From Arthrobacter sp. ISL-30 (GTDB taxonomy: Bacteria > Actinomycetota > Actinomycetes > Actinomycetales > Micrococcaceae): DNA of 64,000 bases. Made by a program: the position numbers and the translations under genes. The notes below the pieces were generated by a model. It worked only from the letters and a program-made list of their open reading frames with translations, was not told where the DNA came from and did no database searches. The DNA lies in assembly GCF_018613855.1 (NCBI RefSeq), contig NZ_JAGGPK010000006.1:62001-126000 (forward strand). Direction: 5' to 3'. Positions 28,431-37,001 of the stretch are shown here, in pieces; position 1 is the first letter of the stretch; each line of letters begins with the position of its first letter.

Positions 28431-29462
28431 TTAGCTGGGAGCGAGGCGGAGCATGACCTTGCTGCTGCCGGAAGTGGGATCAGCGGAGACCTTCATGGCC
28501 TCCTCGGCCTGGTCGATGCCGAATTTGTGCGTGATGATGGGCGAAACATCCAATCCGGCGGACATCGCGGCGATCGCGTCACTGATTTCGTCCACAAAGC
28601 GGTAGGAGCCTATCCAGGTGATTTCGCGGGTCACGAGGTCCCCAAGGGCCGCCGGAGCGGCGGCCCCGGGGAGGTTGCCCACCTGGACCACTGTTCCGCC
28701 CCGGGCCGTGGCGCGGAGGACTTGGCCCAGCACACCGAGAACTCCGGACGCCTCGAACACAAGCTCCACATCTTCCGGCAGCGTGTCGGGCCCGGCGACG
28801 TTCAGGACTTCATCCGCGCCCATGGCTTTGGCGATCCGCAGCGAGGAAGGGTTGATGTCTGCCGCCGTAACGGATCTGGCGCCGGCATACTTTGCCGCAG
28901 CCATCACCAGGGAGCCGATCGGCCCGGCGCCATTGACCAGGATGTCCCGTCCGGCGAGTGAACCGGCCCGAGCCACTGCATGCATGGCGACCGCCAGGGG
29001 TTCGGCCAGTGCGCCCCGCAAGGTGTCTACGCCATCGGGCAGTGGACGGACCTGGGAGGCGCCGACTGTCTTCCGCTCAGAGAAGCCGCCGTCCGTGTGG
29101 GGATCGAAGGCAGCGGAGCCAAAGTACCTCACCTGTGGGTAGAGGTTGGTCCGGCCTGCCAGGCGTGCGGGCATCGAGCCATCTCCCACCAGCTCCGCAG
29201 GATGCACCGTGACGGGCTGGCCGACTTCCAGGTTGCGGACGCCGTCTCCCAGTTGAGCGATGCGTCCCGCCACCTCATGCCCAAGGACCAGGGGTGCCTT
29301 CAGAAATGCCGTACCGGAGGCACCGTGCTTCCAGTAGGAGAGGTCCGAACCGCAGATTCCGCCCCATTCGACGTCGATCACAACCTCGCCGGGACCGGCG
29401 ACGGGCTCGGGGCGGTCGTCGACGCGAAGGTCATTGGCCCCGTGCACTACTACCGCTTTCAC
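28431..29462 (-). CDS. Zinc-dependent L-idonate / L-gulonate 5-dehydrogenase
   Basis: 343 residues from the GTG at 29462, overlapping the transporter stop (GTGA). A longer frame to 29570 starts with an Arg-rich stretch that is not family-like. MDR-family motifs are present: GGICGSDLSYWKHG with the zinc Cys, LGHEVAGRIAQLG with His-Glu, and NAD site VNGAGPIGSLVMAAAKYAGA. It oxidises the C5 hydroxyl of an aldonate. With fructuronate reductase and ManD next to it, L-gulonate to D-fructuronate is the most sensible reaction. Confidence 0.88.
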   Translation of the reverse strand: MKAVVVHGANDLRVDDRPEPVAGPGEVVIDVEWGGICGSDLSYWKHGASGTAFLKAPLVLGHEVAGRIAQLGDGVRNLEVGQPVTVHPAELVGDGSMPARLAGRTNLYPQVRYFGSAAFDPHTDGGFSERKTVGASQVRPLPDGVDTLRGALAEPLAVAMHAVARAGSLAGRDILVNGAGPIGSLVMAAAKYAGARSVTAADINPSSLRIAKAMGADEVLNVAGPDTLPEDVELVFEASGVLGVLGQVLRATARGGTVVQVGNLPGAAAPAALGDLVTREITWIGSYRFVDEISDAIAAMSAGLDVSPIITHKFGIDQAEEAMKVSADPTSGSSKVMLRLAPS

Positions 29463-30880
29463 GCGGCATCCTCGAGGCGAACCAGGTCGCGTCCGCGGAC
29501 TTCGGGTCCGACGGCGGCGGAGACAAGGGTGATGAGCGAGTAGCCGATGAGCATCGCGGCCAGCGGCCACCAGTGCCCGGTGACGGCCGTGAGCGTTGCA
29601 GCCAGGATCGGGCCGATGGCCGTGGCGAGGATGCCGCCGATTTCCTTGGCCAGTGCCAACTGGGTGAACCGGGTGCGGGCGCCGAAGAATTCGGCCATGG
29701 TGACGCTTTCCATGGAGAACAAGCTCAGGACTCCGAGGTTCAGGCCAATCACCATGGCCACGGTGATGACTGCCGTGTTGCCGCTAGTGATCATCAGCAT
29801 CATGGGGATGGCGAAGAGTGCGGTCAGCGTGCTGAGTGCAAGGTACAGAGGGCGGCGGCCGAAGCGGTCCCCCAGGATTCCCATCAGAGGAATGGTCAGG
29901 AAGCCCAGCAGGGAGCCGTACATGATGGCCGTGGTTCCCACAGTCTTGTCAACGAGAAGCACAGTGGCGAGGTAGCCCACAAGGAATGTCTGCACGAGGC
30001 CCGAGTTGCCTGCCTGCCCAAAGCGGAGGCCCAGGGCGATGAGGAAGGCCTTGCCCTTGCGCTGGTGAAGGGCCTTTTCAATGGTGCTGGCACTCTTGGT
30101 GTCGACGCCCGTGTTGCCAGCCGCGACGGTGCTGGCAGCGGCCTTGGCCCCGGTGATTTCGCGCCTGGAGAGAGCGACGCCGTCGACGACGTCTTCGCGC
30201 TGCTCGAAGACCGGGCTTTCCTTGAGCGAGCGGCGGATCCATACCGCGAAGATCATCAGGAGGAAGCTGGCGAGGAACGGAATACGCCAGCCCCAGCTCA
30301 GCAGCTGGTCTTCAGGGAGGAGGCCGACAAGGATGGCCCAGAGGGCGGAAGCCGCGAGCGTGCCGGAGTTCGTTCCGAGGCAAACAAGGGAGGAGATGAG
30401 GCCGCGGCGGCGTGCTGGAGCGTACTCCGCAAGCATGACAGTGGCACCGGCGATTTCGGCGCCCGCGCCGAAGCCCTGGACCAGTCTCAGGGCTACGAGA
30501 AGGATGGGCGCCCAGATCCCGATCATTTGGTACGTGGGAAGGACACCGATCAGGGTGGTCGATGCGCCCATCAGGGCGATCGTGATGAACAGGACTTTCT
30601 TCCGTCCGATCTTGTCTCCCATGCGGCCGAAGTATACGGCGCCGACCAGGCGAGCCACATAACCGACGCCGTAGGTAGCCATAGCAGCAATCAGGCCGAC
30701 CACCGGGCTCACGTCCGGGAAGAAGATCTTGTTGAAGACGATGGCTGCCGCCAGCGAGTAGAGCTGGAAGTCCATGAATTCCATGGCGGTGCCAAGCCAT
30801 CCGGAGACAGCGGCTTTGGCAAGGTCGCGGGTAGTCCGTGATGCCGGCTTGGCCGACGGGGGCGCGATGCTCTCAGTCAT
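29459..30880 (-). CDS. MFS transporter, metabolite:H+ symporter type
   Basis: 473 residues from the ATG at 30880, after AAAGGAG; a frame extension to 30943 is unsupported. Twelve membrane segments are apparent, with the MFS loop motif GRMGDKIGRKKVLF after the second and GFGAGAEIAGATVMLAEY typical of the MHS branch. A cytoplasmic central loop of about 70 residues separates the halves. It is the first gene of the hexonate operon, so the substrate is probably a sugar acid such as gulonate, idonate or mannonate. Confidence 0.9.
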   Translation of the reverse strand: MTESIAPPSAKPASRTTRDLAKAAVSGWLGTAMEFMDFQLYSLAAAIVFNKIFFPDVSPVVGLIAAMATYGVGYVARLVGAVYFGRMGDKIGRKKVLFITIALMGASTTLIGVLPTYQMIGIWAPILLVALRLVQGFGAGAEIAGATVMLAEYAPARRRGLISSLVCLGTNSGTLAASALWAILVGLLPEDQLLSWGWRIPFLASFLLMIFAVWIRRSLKESPVFEQREDVVDGVALSRREITGAKAAASTVAAGNTGVDTKSASTIEKALHQRKGKAFLIALGLRFGQAGNSGLVQTFLVGYLATVLLVDKTVGTTAIMYGSLLGFLTIPLMGILGDRFGRRPLYLALSTLTALFAIPMMLMITSGNTAVITVAMVIGLNLGVLSLFSMESVTMAEFFGARTRFTQLALAKEIGGILATAIGPILAATLTAVTGHWWPLAAMLIGYSLITLVSAAVGPEVRGRDLVRLEDAA

Positions 30881-31000
30881 CAGGTGCTCCTTTGCATGCG
30901 ATGAGACGTTTAGGTAGTTGGGGAGGCATCTAATGGGGATCATCGTCCCGCCTAGGGGGAGTTCTGTCCCGCCGCTGAGCGGCCTCGGTAGCGATTACAA

Positions 31001-31034
31001 CTACCATACAAGCACTACCATTCTAGTGTGTCAA
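31001..31034. promoter_or_regulatory. Divergent promoter with CTACCAT repeats, GntR operator candidate
   Basis: CTACCAT occurs at 31001-31007 and 31015-31021, 14 bp apart; on the minus strand this reads as ATGGTAG repeats. A minus-strand TTGACA lies at 31034-31029. The repeats sit between it and the expected -10 and just downstream, a classic repressor position. GGTAG-N9-CTACC (30987-31005) adds dyad symmetry. The GntR gene starts 18 bp to the right. Confidence 0.6.
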
Positions 31035-31051
31035 GGAATTAGACTTAGTCC

Positions 31052-31780
31052 ATGCAAGGGATGAACACAGGACGTGCCAGGCGTTCTTCGGTGCGGGACA
31101 TCGTGTTGGAGGCTCTACGCCGGCGAATCATCTCCCTTGAGATGAAGCCCGGAGAGCCGCTCTCCGAAAACGATCTTGCAAAGGAACTTGGGGTAAGCCG
31201 TACCCCCGTCCGGGAAAGCCTCATCCTGCTTCGGGAGGAAGGGCTGGTAGAGGTCTATCCTCAAATCGGCTCATTCGTTTCGCTGGTGGATATCGCGCGG
31301 GTTTCAGAGGCACAGTTCATTCGGGAAGCCATAGAGTGCGCCTCCCTGGCTGGCATCGCGTCGCCCAATGACGAGGCAATGAGCAGGCTTCGCGCGAACC
31401 TTGAACAGCAGCGCGAGGCCGCGGAGGCAAAGGACGTAGAGCGCTTTTTCGAACTTGACGAAGTGTTCCACAAGGAGTTGCTGCGGTTGGGGGGCCACGA
31501 GTCGGCATGGGTTGCTGTCAACTCGGCGAAGGCTCATCTTGACCGTGCACGGAGGCTCAGCCTGGTCACGACCCGGCCGCTTGGTGTGCTGCTTGAGCAG
31601 CACGCCGCCGTAGTTGACGCCATCGCTTCAGACCGTACTGGCGCAGCCGTGGACGCTCTACGAGTGCATCTCCGGGCCGTTTTCGAGGACGTCGAGAGGA
31701 TCCAGGCGGAGTCGCCGGAGTTGTTCGCAGGCGCCGAGCCGCCGAAGCCGACGCGGAAGAGCGTTGCGCGGCTCGGATAA
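31052..31780 (+). CDS. GntR family regulator, FCD subfamily
   Basis: 242 residues. The N-terminal winged helix shows VRDIVLEALRRRIISLEMKP and LSENDLAKELGVSRTPVRES. The C-terminal all-helical FCD domain has the metal-binding Asp/His pattern (FFELDEVFHKELLRLGGH and EQHAAVVDAIASDR). It diverges from the hexonate operon and is its likely repressor, with a sugar acid as effector. A second in-frame ATG at 31061 is an alternative start. Confidence 0.92.
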   Translation: MQGMNTGRARRSSVRDIVLEALRRRIISLEMKPGEPLSENDLAKELGVSRTPVRESLILLREEGLVEVYPQIGSFVSLVDIARVSEAQFIREAIECASLAGIASPNDEAMSRLRANLEQQREAAEAKDVERFFELDEVFHKELLRLGGHESAWVAVNSAKAHLDRARRLSLVTTRPLGVLLEQHAAVVDAIASDRTGAAVDALRVHLRAVFEDVERIQAESPELFAGAEPPKPTRKSVARLG

Positions 31781-31834
31781 GCGCGCCCTGAGAAACGTCA
31801 TGGCTGCCCGGGGGGAGTTAGCTGCCCGGGCGAG

Positions 31835-32173
31835 TTAGCGCGGCTGGGACGGATTCGTTGGAACGCCCTCATGTGGGGGGTTTACCGGCGGGCCCGCAGT
31901 GGCAGGTGAGACCGGTGACCCTCCCTGGGTATCACTTTTTTCCGGCATGGTCGGGACGGTCGGTCCGCTCGGTGTCGCTCCATTCTGAAGGTTGTTGAGC
32001 CGGCTTTCGAGGATCTGGATGACGCCGAGCCGATTCGCATGGGCCTGTTCGTAGGCGAGCAGTTGTTGGACTCCTTCGGAATCCAGTCCTTGGATGCGTG
32101 TTGGCAGTGTTCCTGTCGGGATGTGGTCGTAGTCGGGAAGGGGCAGCTCGTCGTGCTTCGGTGAGTCGTTCAT
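31835..32173 (-). CDS. Conserved small actinobacterial protein
   Basis: 112 residues from the ATG at 32173, after AAGGAGG. The N-terminal 65 residues (ELPLPDYDHIPTGTLPTRIQ, then GLDSEGVQQLLAYEQAHANR) form a conserved helical unit seen in many actinobacteria, possibly DUF8129. The C-terminal half is Pro-, Gly- and Thr-rich and looks disordered. Cytoplasmic; function unknown. Confidence 0.8.
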   Translation of the reverse strand: MNDSPKHDELPLPDYDHIPTGTLPTRIQGLDSEGVQQLLAYEQAHANRLGVIQILESRLNNLQNGATPSGPTVPTMPEKSDTQGGSPVSPATAGPPVNPPHEGVPTNPSQPR

Positions 32174-32385
32174 TGGATTTCCTCCTTGGGTGAACCGACG
32201 ATTTCCTAGAAGCAAAGCATGCTTACAATTTTTGCCACTTTTCGGTCTTTAGGGAAGCGGAATCTTGAGCCAACTTTGATCCGATCATGCGCTGATCCCG
32301 GCAGTTTCCTTGGTTTCCGGGCGGACAGTGTCAGGTGGGAGCCGCGAAAGCGGACACCGGCACAGGTCTGGAAGTGGGGGACATC

Positions 32386-32565
32386 ATGGACAAGTCGGGC
32401 GAGGAAGCCAACGGCAGCAAGGAGGCGGCGGATATGGCTGAAGCTAATGGCCAGGAAGGGCAATCCGAAACGGCGCCTGCCGACGAACAGGAGCAGGCTG
32501 AGGCGTCCGAGGTCCACAAGTACTACCACTCGCAGTTTATGGGAGTCTCCGAGATCTGGCCGTAG
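32386..32565 (+). CDS. Possible small acidic protein
   Basis: 59 residues starting MDKSGEEANGSKEAADMAEA, rich in Glu, Ala and Gln, ending HKYYHSQFMGVSEIWP. A longer frame begins at 32335. The ribosome site is weak. The 385-bp stretch between 32216 and 32601 has no other gene candidate. The acidic low-complexity body could be a disordered small protein, or simply a chance frame. Confidence 0.35.
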   Translation: MDKSGEEANGSKEAADMAEANGQEGQSETAPADEQEQAEASEVHKYYHSQFMGVSEIWP

Positions 32566-32601
32566 CGAAATCCCTGGTGCGGATTCGCCTAGGGTGGATC
32601 C

Positions 32602-33054
32602 GTGAGAGCCATCCTTCAACGCGTCACCCGAGCCGAGGTCACAGTCGACGGCGAAACTGTGGGAGCCATCCACCGACCGGGTCTGGTGGTGCTCGCCGGA
32701 GCAACGCATACAGACACCCCGGACGACGCCGCGGCCCTCGCCTCCAAGATATGGACGCTGCGCATCCTCGACGGCGAGAAGTCGTGCGCTGACGAGAACG
32801 CGCCCCTGCTGGTGGTCAGCCAGTTCACGCTCTATGCGGACACGAGGCGGGGAAGGCGGCCTTCCTGGTCCGCTGCCGCTCCCGGTCCAGTTAGCGAACC
32901 GCTAATAGTCGCCTTGATATCCGCGCTGCGTGACCTGGGCGCCGAGGTGGAGACCGGGCAGTTCGGAGCCATGATGCAGGTGTCCCTGGTCAATGACGGT
33001 CCGTTCACGATCAGCCTTGATACCGCGGAGTTCTCAACGCCCCGCCGGGGCTAA
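32602..33054 (+). CDS. dtd: D-aminoacyl-tRNA deacylase
   Basis: 150 residues from a GTG start. The signature motifs are [20 protein letters not shown] (about residues 71-90) and [12 protein letters not shown] near the C-terminus. The enzyme removes D-amino acids wrongly attached to tRNA. The N-terminus [18 protein letters not shown] is typical. It is a housekeeping gene with no functional tie to the neighbouring catabolic operons. Confidence 0.95.
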   Translation: MRAILQRVTRAEVTVDGETVGAIHRPGLVVLAGATHTDTPDDAAALASKIWTLRILDGEKSCADENAPLLVVSQFTLYADTRRGRRPSWSAAAPGPVSEPLIVALISALRDLGAEVETGQFGAMMQVSLVNDGPFTISLDTAEFSTPRRG

Positions 33055-33152
33055 CCAACGCTCTGGGAAGCCATCAGGACAGCACCATCGAACTTTCAGG
33101 GACTATCATCTCGTTCGAGACTGAAACTTCATGGTTGTAAAGGAGTTAGGTG

Positions 33153-33365
33153 ATGGGCCGCGACCTTGGTCCGCTGTTCGTGGCTATCGGGCTGATGGTC
33201 GTCGTCGTGGGAATACTGGCATGGAACGGCTGGCTGTCCTGGTTCGGCCATCTGCCCGGGGACGTCCGAATCGAACGGGAGAACATGCGCGTTTACATTC
33301 CCTGGGTCTCCATGATCGTGGTTTCGGTTGTAGTCAGCATCGTGATTTCCTTGTTCCGGCGCTGA
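33153..33365 (+). CDS. DUF2905 small membrane protein
   Basis: 70 residues from the ATG at 33153, after AAAGGAG. Two membrane helices (LFVAIGLMVVVVGILAWNG and VYIPWVSMIVVSVVVSIVIS) flank the conserved LPGDVRIERENMRVYIPW motif of DUF2905. Function unknown; it is widespread in bacteria. Confidence 0.9.
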   Translation: MGRDLGPLFVAIGLMVVVVGILAWNGWLSWFGHLPGDVRIERENMRVYIPWVSMIVVSVVVSIVISLFRR

Positions 33366-33475
33366 CTTCTTGCCGGCAATGTGGGCGAGGTTGCATATGC
33401 TGACTCGGATCCGGCGTTGCGATCACGCAGCCCGGTCCATCTGCGTCGCAGGGTGTGGGCGGCTGCCTTGGGGCG

Positions 33476-33835
33476 GCGGTCGGCGAAGTCCGTGACCTCC
33501 TCGGCGTAGGGGTAGTGCGAAGTGCGGAAGGAGTTGTCCCCCACCCAGTCGAGGAGCTGGAAGTCGTTGACCATGTGCTCGGCGCTGTGGCCCTTGCCGA
33601 CTGTGACGTGGTCCTCGTGCATGCCGAAGCCCATAAAGTAGAAGGGCCCGCCGTTGATAAGGAACTGCTTGCCGCGCACCTCGATGGTGTGCACACCGAA
33701 GGGCTGGCTGTAGGAGTCGACCAACCGGCCGCCGCCGCGGACTTCGGCGACCAGGCTGTAGAGGTAGCCTTTGCCGGGCTGCCACAGGACGACGTCGGGG
33801 ATCGCGACTGTGCCCTCGGCACCGTGAGCGGGACC
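33476..33835 (-). pseudogene. Internal fragment of a beta-glucuronidase (GH2)
   Basis: About 120 codons match the middle of bacterial beta-glucuronidases: PDVVLWQPGKGYLYSLVAEV, QPFGVHTIEVRGKQFLINGG and MGFGMHEDHVTVGKGH. Similarity starts abruptly at CGPAHGAEG and ends after EEVTDFADR, where the catalytic region should begin. Both the N-terminal sandwich and the catalytic barrel are missing. It is a deletion remnant of a roughly 600-residue gene. Its presence near a hexonate/uronate pathway suggests former glucuronide use. Confidence 0.85.
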
Positions 33836-33960
33836 ACAAATCGAGTACAACTCGATTTTAGAATCCCCAATGCAATAACAAGAAAGCGTTTGCCATTTAT
33901 TGCCAGATACTGCTTCTTCGCTGGGTCCCTGCGCCTTTTGCGCTAGAAGGGGGCAATAGT

Positions 33961-34506
33961 TCACTTGGCGGCAAAAGCCCTCAACGCCTCCACCACGAGT
34001 TCGTGGTCAGCCTTTTGGGGGAGCCCGGACACGGTGACGGTGCCTATGGGGCCGGTTCCAGAGACATAAATCGGGAACGAGCCCCCGTCTGCCGTATATT
34101 GCTTCACGTCGAACCAGGCGAAGTCCTCGATGCGCCCACCGCCGACGCGGTTGCGAAGACCGACGAGCAGGGACGGCAATGCATAGCGTTCGGCTGTGCG
34201 GCTCTTGCGTTCGATCCAGCTGTCGTTGTCCGGGGTGGCGCCTGGCAGTGCGGCGTGGAAGAGGATGTGATCGTGCCGCCTGATATCGATGGCGATTGGC
34301 AATGCGCGGGTGCTGCCGAGTTCCACGAGGAGCAGTCCCAGTGATACAGCGTCCGCCTGGCTGAAGGCAGGGAAATGCAGCTCCTGAATTTCCTGCTCAA
34401 TGCGCGTGATGAGGGCCTGCAGGGCTGTTTCCGACTGTTGCCCTTGGTACTCAGGATCGTATTCACGCTCGGCTTCGGGTGCTGTATAGGTCTTCTCGGC
34501 ACTCAC
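33961..34506 (-). CDS. UPF0303 / heme-degrading-domain-like protein
   Basis: 181 residues from the GTG at 34506, which has an AAGGAG site; the longer frame to 34584 is not supported. The core (FSQADAVSLGLLLVELGSTR, ALPIAIDIRRHDHILFHAAL, YTADGGSFPIYVSGTGPIGT) matches the UPF0303/HbpS-like fold. Such proteins bind heme or small molecules and often accompany catabolic enzymes. The gene stands alone and its role is unknown. Confidence 0.85.
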   Translation of the reverse strand: MSAEKTYTAPEAEREYDPEYQGQQSETALQALITRIEQEIQELHFPAFSQADAVSLGLLLVELGSTRALPIAIDIRRHDHILFHAALPGATPDNDSWIERKSRTAERYALPSLLVGLRNRVGGGRIEDFAWFDVKQYTADGGSFPIYVSGTGPIGTVTVSGLPQKADHELVVEALRAFAAK

Positions 34507-34795
34507 AGGAAACTCCTTGTTTGCAGGGCCAGTGGTTTCAAGCGGCATTTTGCGGGCTGTATCGCAATGTTGCAGCTCAATCACCAGCGGTCGACTCTAG
34601 CCTTTAGTAGCTAATCATTCTGCCGGGGAATGAGCCACACGCCACGCAAGTCCAGATACCCGCGCAAACAGACTGCGGCCCCTCCCGCAAACGGAGGGAC
34701 CGCCGTCGTTTCCTGCCAAGGCTGTTCCCGCCCCGGACAGTTCTTGCCTGGGCGCGCGCCTCCCGACGCGCGACCCCACTATGCTGGCAGGCCGG

Positions 34796-35530
34796 CTAGG
34801 TCCGGTCCGCCAGCAGCCGTCCCCACCTCGGTGCGAGCAAGGGGGAACCGGCAAGCTTCAAGCAGTGCCATAGCGTCACGGCCACGGAATCCAGCACCGG
34901 GACACCGGTGGTTTCCTCCACATCCGCGGTGATGTTGGCACCGTACAGGTTGGTACAGAGGAAGACGAGGGCATCCGGCGCGGACGCTGCCAGCTCCAGG
35001 GAGCCGGGCAGCATCTCGGCATCCGTGACCCGGGCGAACGACTCGTTGTCGCTCAGGTCCAGGTGCCGGTGGTCAACAGTCTTGATCCCGCAGCCGGCGT
35101 ACGACTGAATGACGGCCTCGTTCACATCCGCCGTGTACGGAGTGAAGAGTCCGATCCGCTCCGTACCGAAGGCCCTGAATGCGTCCAGGTAGGCCAGCGT
35201 GGAGGTGGTGGCAGGAATGCCGGTCGCATCGGTGATTTCCTCCACAAGCTCGCGGTCATGGGCAGCACCAAGCCAGGATCCCGAAGTGCCGTTCCAAGCG
35301 ATGACGTCCACGTCCGCCGTCCCAAGTAATTCAGCGGCGGCACGCATCCCTGCGGCATCGAACTGTTTGTCCGACGAGTCGTCAAGGGCAATCCGGGTGA
35401 CGGGAATGCGGGTGAAGTGCAGGGTGACGTCACGGCGCTCGCCGAGGATCCGGTAGCTTTGCGGCTCCAGGCAGGTGTTCGACGACGGCACAATCATCCC
35501 GATGCGGGTGGGGCGGTTGGTTGAAGGCAT
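34796..35530 (-). CDS. Asp/Glu racemase superfamily, maleate isomerase-like
   Basis: 244 residues. The start IGMIVPSSNTCLEPQSY and the two conserved cysteines (in PSSNTCLEP and in VFLCTNLYGA) fit the maleate cis-trans isomerase/arylmalonate decarboxylase branch. It is the last gene of the hydantoinase operon, 9 bp after the amidohydrolase stop. It could isomerise maleamate-like products or racemise a dicarbonyl acid; the exact substrate is unclear. Confidence 0.85.
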   Translation of the reverse strand: MPSTNRPTRIGMIVPSSNTCLEPQSYRILGERRDVTLHFTRIPVTRIALDDSSDKQFDAAGMRAAAELLGTADVDVIAWNGTSGSWLGAAHDRELVEEITDATGIPATTSTLAYLDAFRAFGTERIGLFTPYTADVNEAVIQSYAGCGIKTVDHRHLDLSDNESFARVTDAEMLPGSLELAASAPDALVFLCTNLYGANITADVEETTGVPVLDSVAVTLWHCLKLAGSPLLAPRWGRLLADRT

Positions 35531-35539
35531 CGAAGGCTC

Positions 35540-36991
35540 CTAACGGGCGGCGAGGGCGGAAGGACGGGCAGGGGACGGGATGCCTTCAAGGGGAGCGACG
35601 GCGTCGCGGTGGGCCGTGAACCCGTTGCGGGCCACGAACCGACCGACGGGGCCGGGATCCTGGAACCCGCCCTCGTCCACCACCACGCGACCGGCGGAGA
35701 TGACGACGACGGGCCAGCCGCGCAGCGTCTTCCCCTCGAACGGTGAGAAGTCCGTGCCCATGTGGAGGGCGCCGCCGTCGACTGTCCGTTCATCCGCAGG
35801 GTCGAACAGCACGAGGTCGGCGTCGAAGCCTTCGGCGATGACGCCCTTGCCGGGAACGGCGTTAATCCTGGCGGGGCCGGCGGAGAAGACCTCCACGAAG
35901 TCCTCAACGGAGGCTCCGGCGTCGAGCATGGCGGTCAGCGTGACGGGCATGCGGGTTTCGACGCCGGGCAGGCCGTGCGGCATAAAGCGGATGTCGTCCT
36001 GGCGCTCGCGCTTTTGGGAAAGGTCATAGCAGGAGTGGTCCGAGGCCACAGTGTGCACAGCCCCGGCAGCAAGCCGTTCCCTCAGGGCCACGACGGTTTC
36101 GGCATCCCGCATGGGAGGGCAGCAGGCGAACCACTCCGGGAAGCGGCCGGAGTAGACAGTATCGTCCAGGGTGACATAGTGCGGGCACGTCTCCGAATAG
36201 GCTTCCTGGCCGCGATTCCTGGCCTCCGTAACCAGGTCGACGGCGCCCGGCGTCGACTGGTGCACGAAGTACACCGGCGCACCCGTGTACTCGGCCATGG
36301 CGAGGGTCTCCTTGACGGACACCTCCTCCGCGAGTTCGGGCCGGGTGCGGTGCAGGTGCTCGACGGCGATCCGGCCGTCCGCGGCATGCTGTTCAGTGCA
36401 GTCCACGATGATGGGATCGTGCTCGGCGTGGATGTAGGTGAGTCCGTCCAGCCGCACCATTTCCCGCATGACTTTCAGGATGGTGTCTCCATCAGCCATG
36501 GTGGAGCCGCGGTTGGTGGTGTACATCTTCACGGAGCGCACCCCCTCGGCCGCGAGTTGCTCAAGCTGCCACGGAACGGTTTCGTCCCAGCTGACTACGG
36601 AGCCGTGCAGGGCTACGTCGCAGCGGGATTCCCGGGCGAGTTCCTTCTTGTTCCGGACGGCTTCGAGCGGGGTTTCCTGTGCATCGCGGGGGATGCCGAA
36701 ATCGATGATGGTGGTGGTACCACCCCACAGGGCAGCCGTGGACGTGGTGCGATAGTCATCCAGCGTGCGGTACCGACCGGTCACCTGGGCGACGTGGCAG
36801 TGACCATCAACTCCGCCGGGGATCACGAGCTTGCCGGTGGCGTCGATGCTGCGGGACGACGTCGGGACGGGTTCGGTAGCGTCAATAAGCTGCTCAATCC
36901 GGCCTTCATGGACGACGACATGCGCGTTGTGCCGACCGAAGCTGTTCACCACGGTGCCATGGGCGATCACAAGATCGGGGATATGGGACAT
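35540..36991 (-). CDS. Dihydropyrimidinase/hydantoinase/allantoinase family amidohydrolase
   Basis: 483 residues from the ATG at 36991, after AGGAGG. Binuclear metal-site motifs are GVDGHCHVAQ (HxH), SVKMYTT with the carbamylated Lys, YIHAEHDPIIVD, VHQSTPG and the ASDHSCYDLSQK Asp. It hydrolyses a cyclic amide such as a hydantoin, dihydropyrimidine or allantoin. The neighbouring racemase favours hydantoins. No N-carbamoylase is present in the operon. Confidence 0.9.
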   Translation of the reverse strand: MSHIPDLVIAHGTVVNSFGRHNAHVVVHEGRIEQLIDATEPVPTSSRSIDATGKLVIPGGVDGHCHVAQVTGRYRTLDDYRTTSTAALWGGTTTIIDFGIPRDAQETPLEAVRNKKELARESRCDVALHGSVVSWDETVPWQLEQLAAEGVRSVKMYTTNRGSTMADGDTILKVMREMVRLDGLTYIHAEHDPIIVDCTEQHAADGRIAVEHLHRTRPELAEEVSVKETLAMAEYTGAPVYFVHQSTPGAVDLVTEARNRGQEAYSETCPHYVTLDDTVYSGRFPEWFACCPPMRDAETVVALRERLAAGAVHTVASDHSCYDLSQKRERQDDIRFMPHGLPGVETRMPVTLTAMLDAGASVEDFVEVFSAGPARINAVPGKGVIAEGFDADLVLFDPADERTVDGGALHMGTDFSPFEGKTLRGWPVVVISAGRVVVDEGGFQDPGPVGRFVARNGFTAHRDAVAPLEGIPSPARPSALAAR

Positions 36992-37001
36992 CGTTGTCCT
37001 C

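Noticed and set aside
29294..30841. 515-codon open frame on the plus strand
   Set aside because: It is antisense to the MHS transporter and its composition (Asp, Glu, Gln, Gly rich) reflects the codon mirror of membrane helices.
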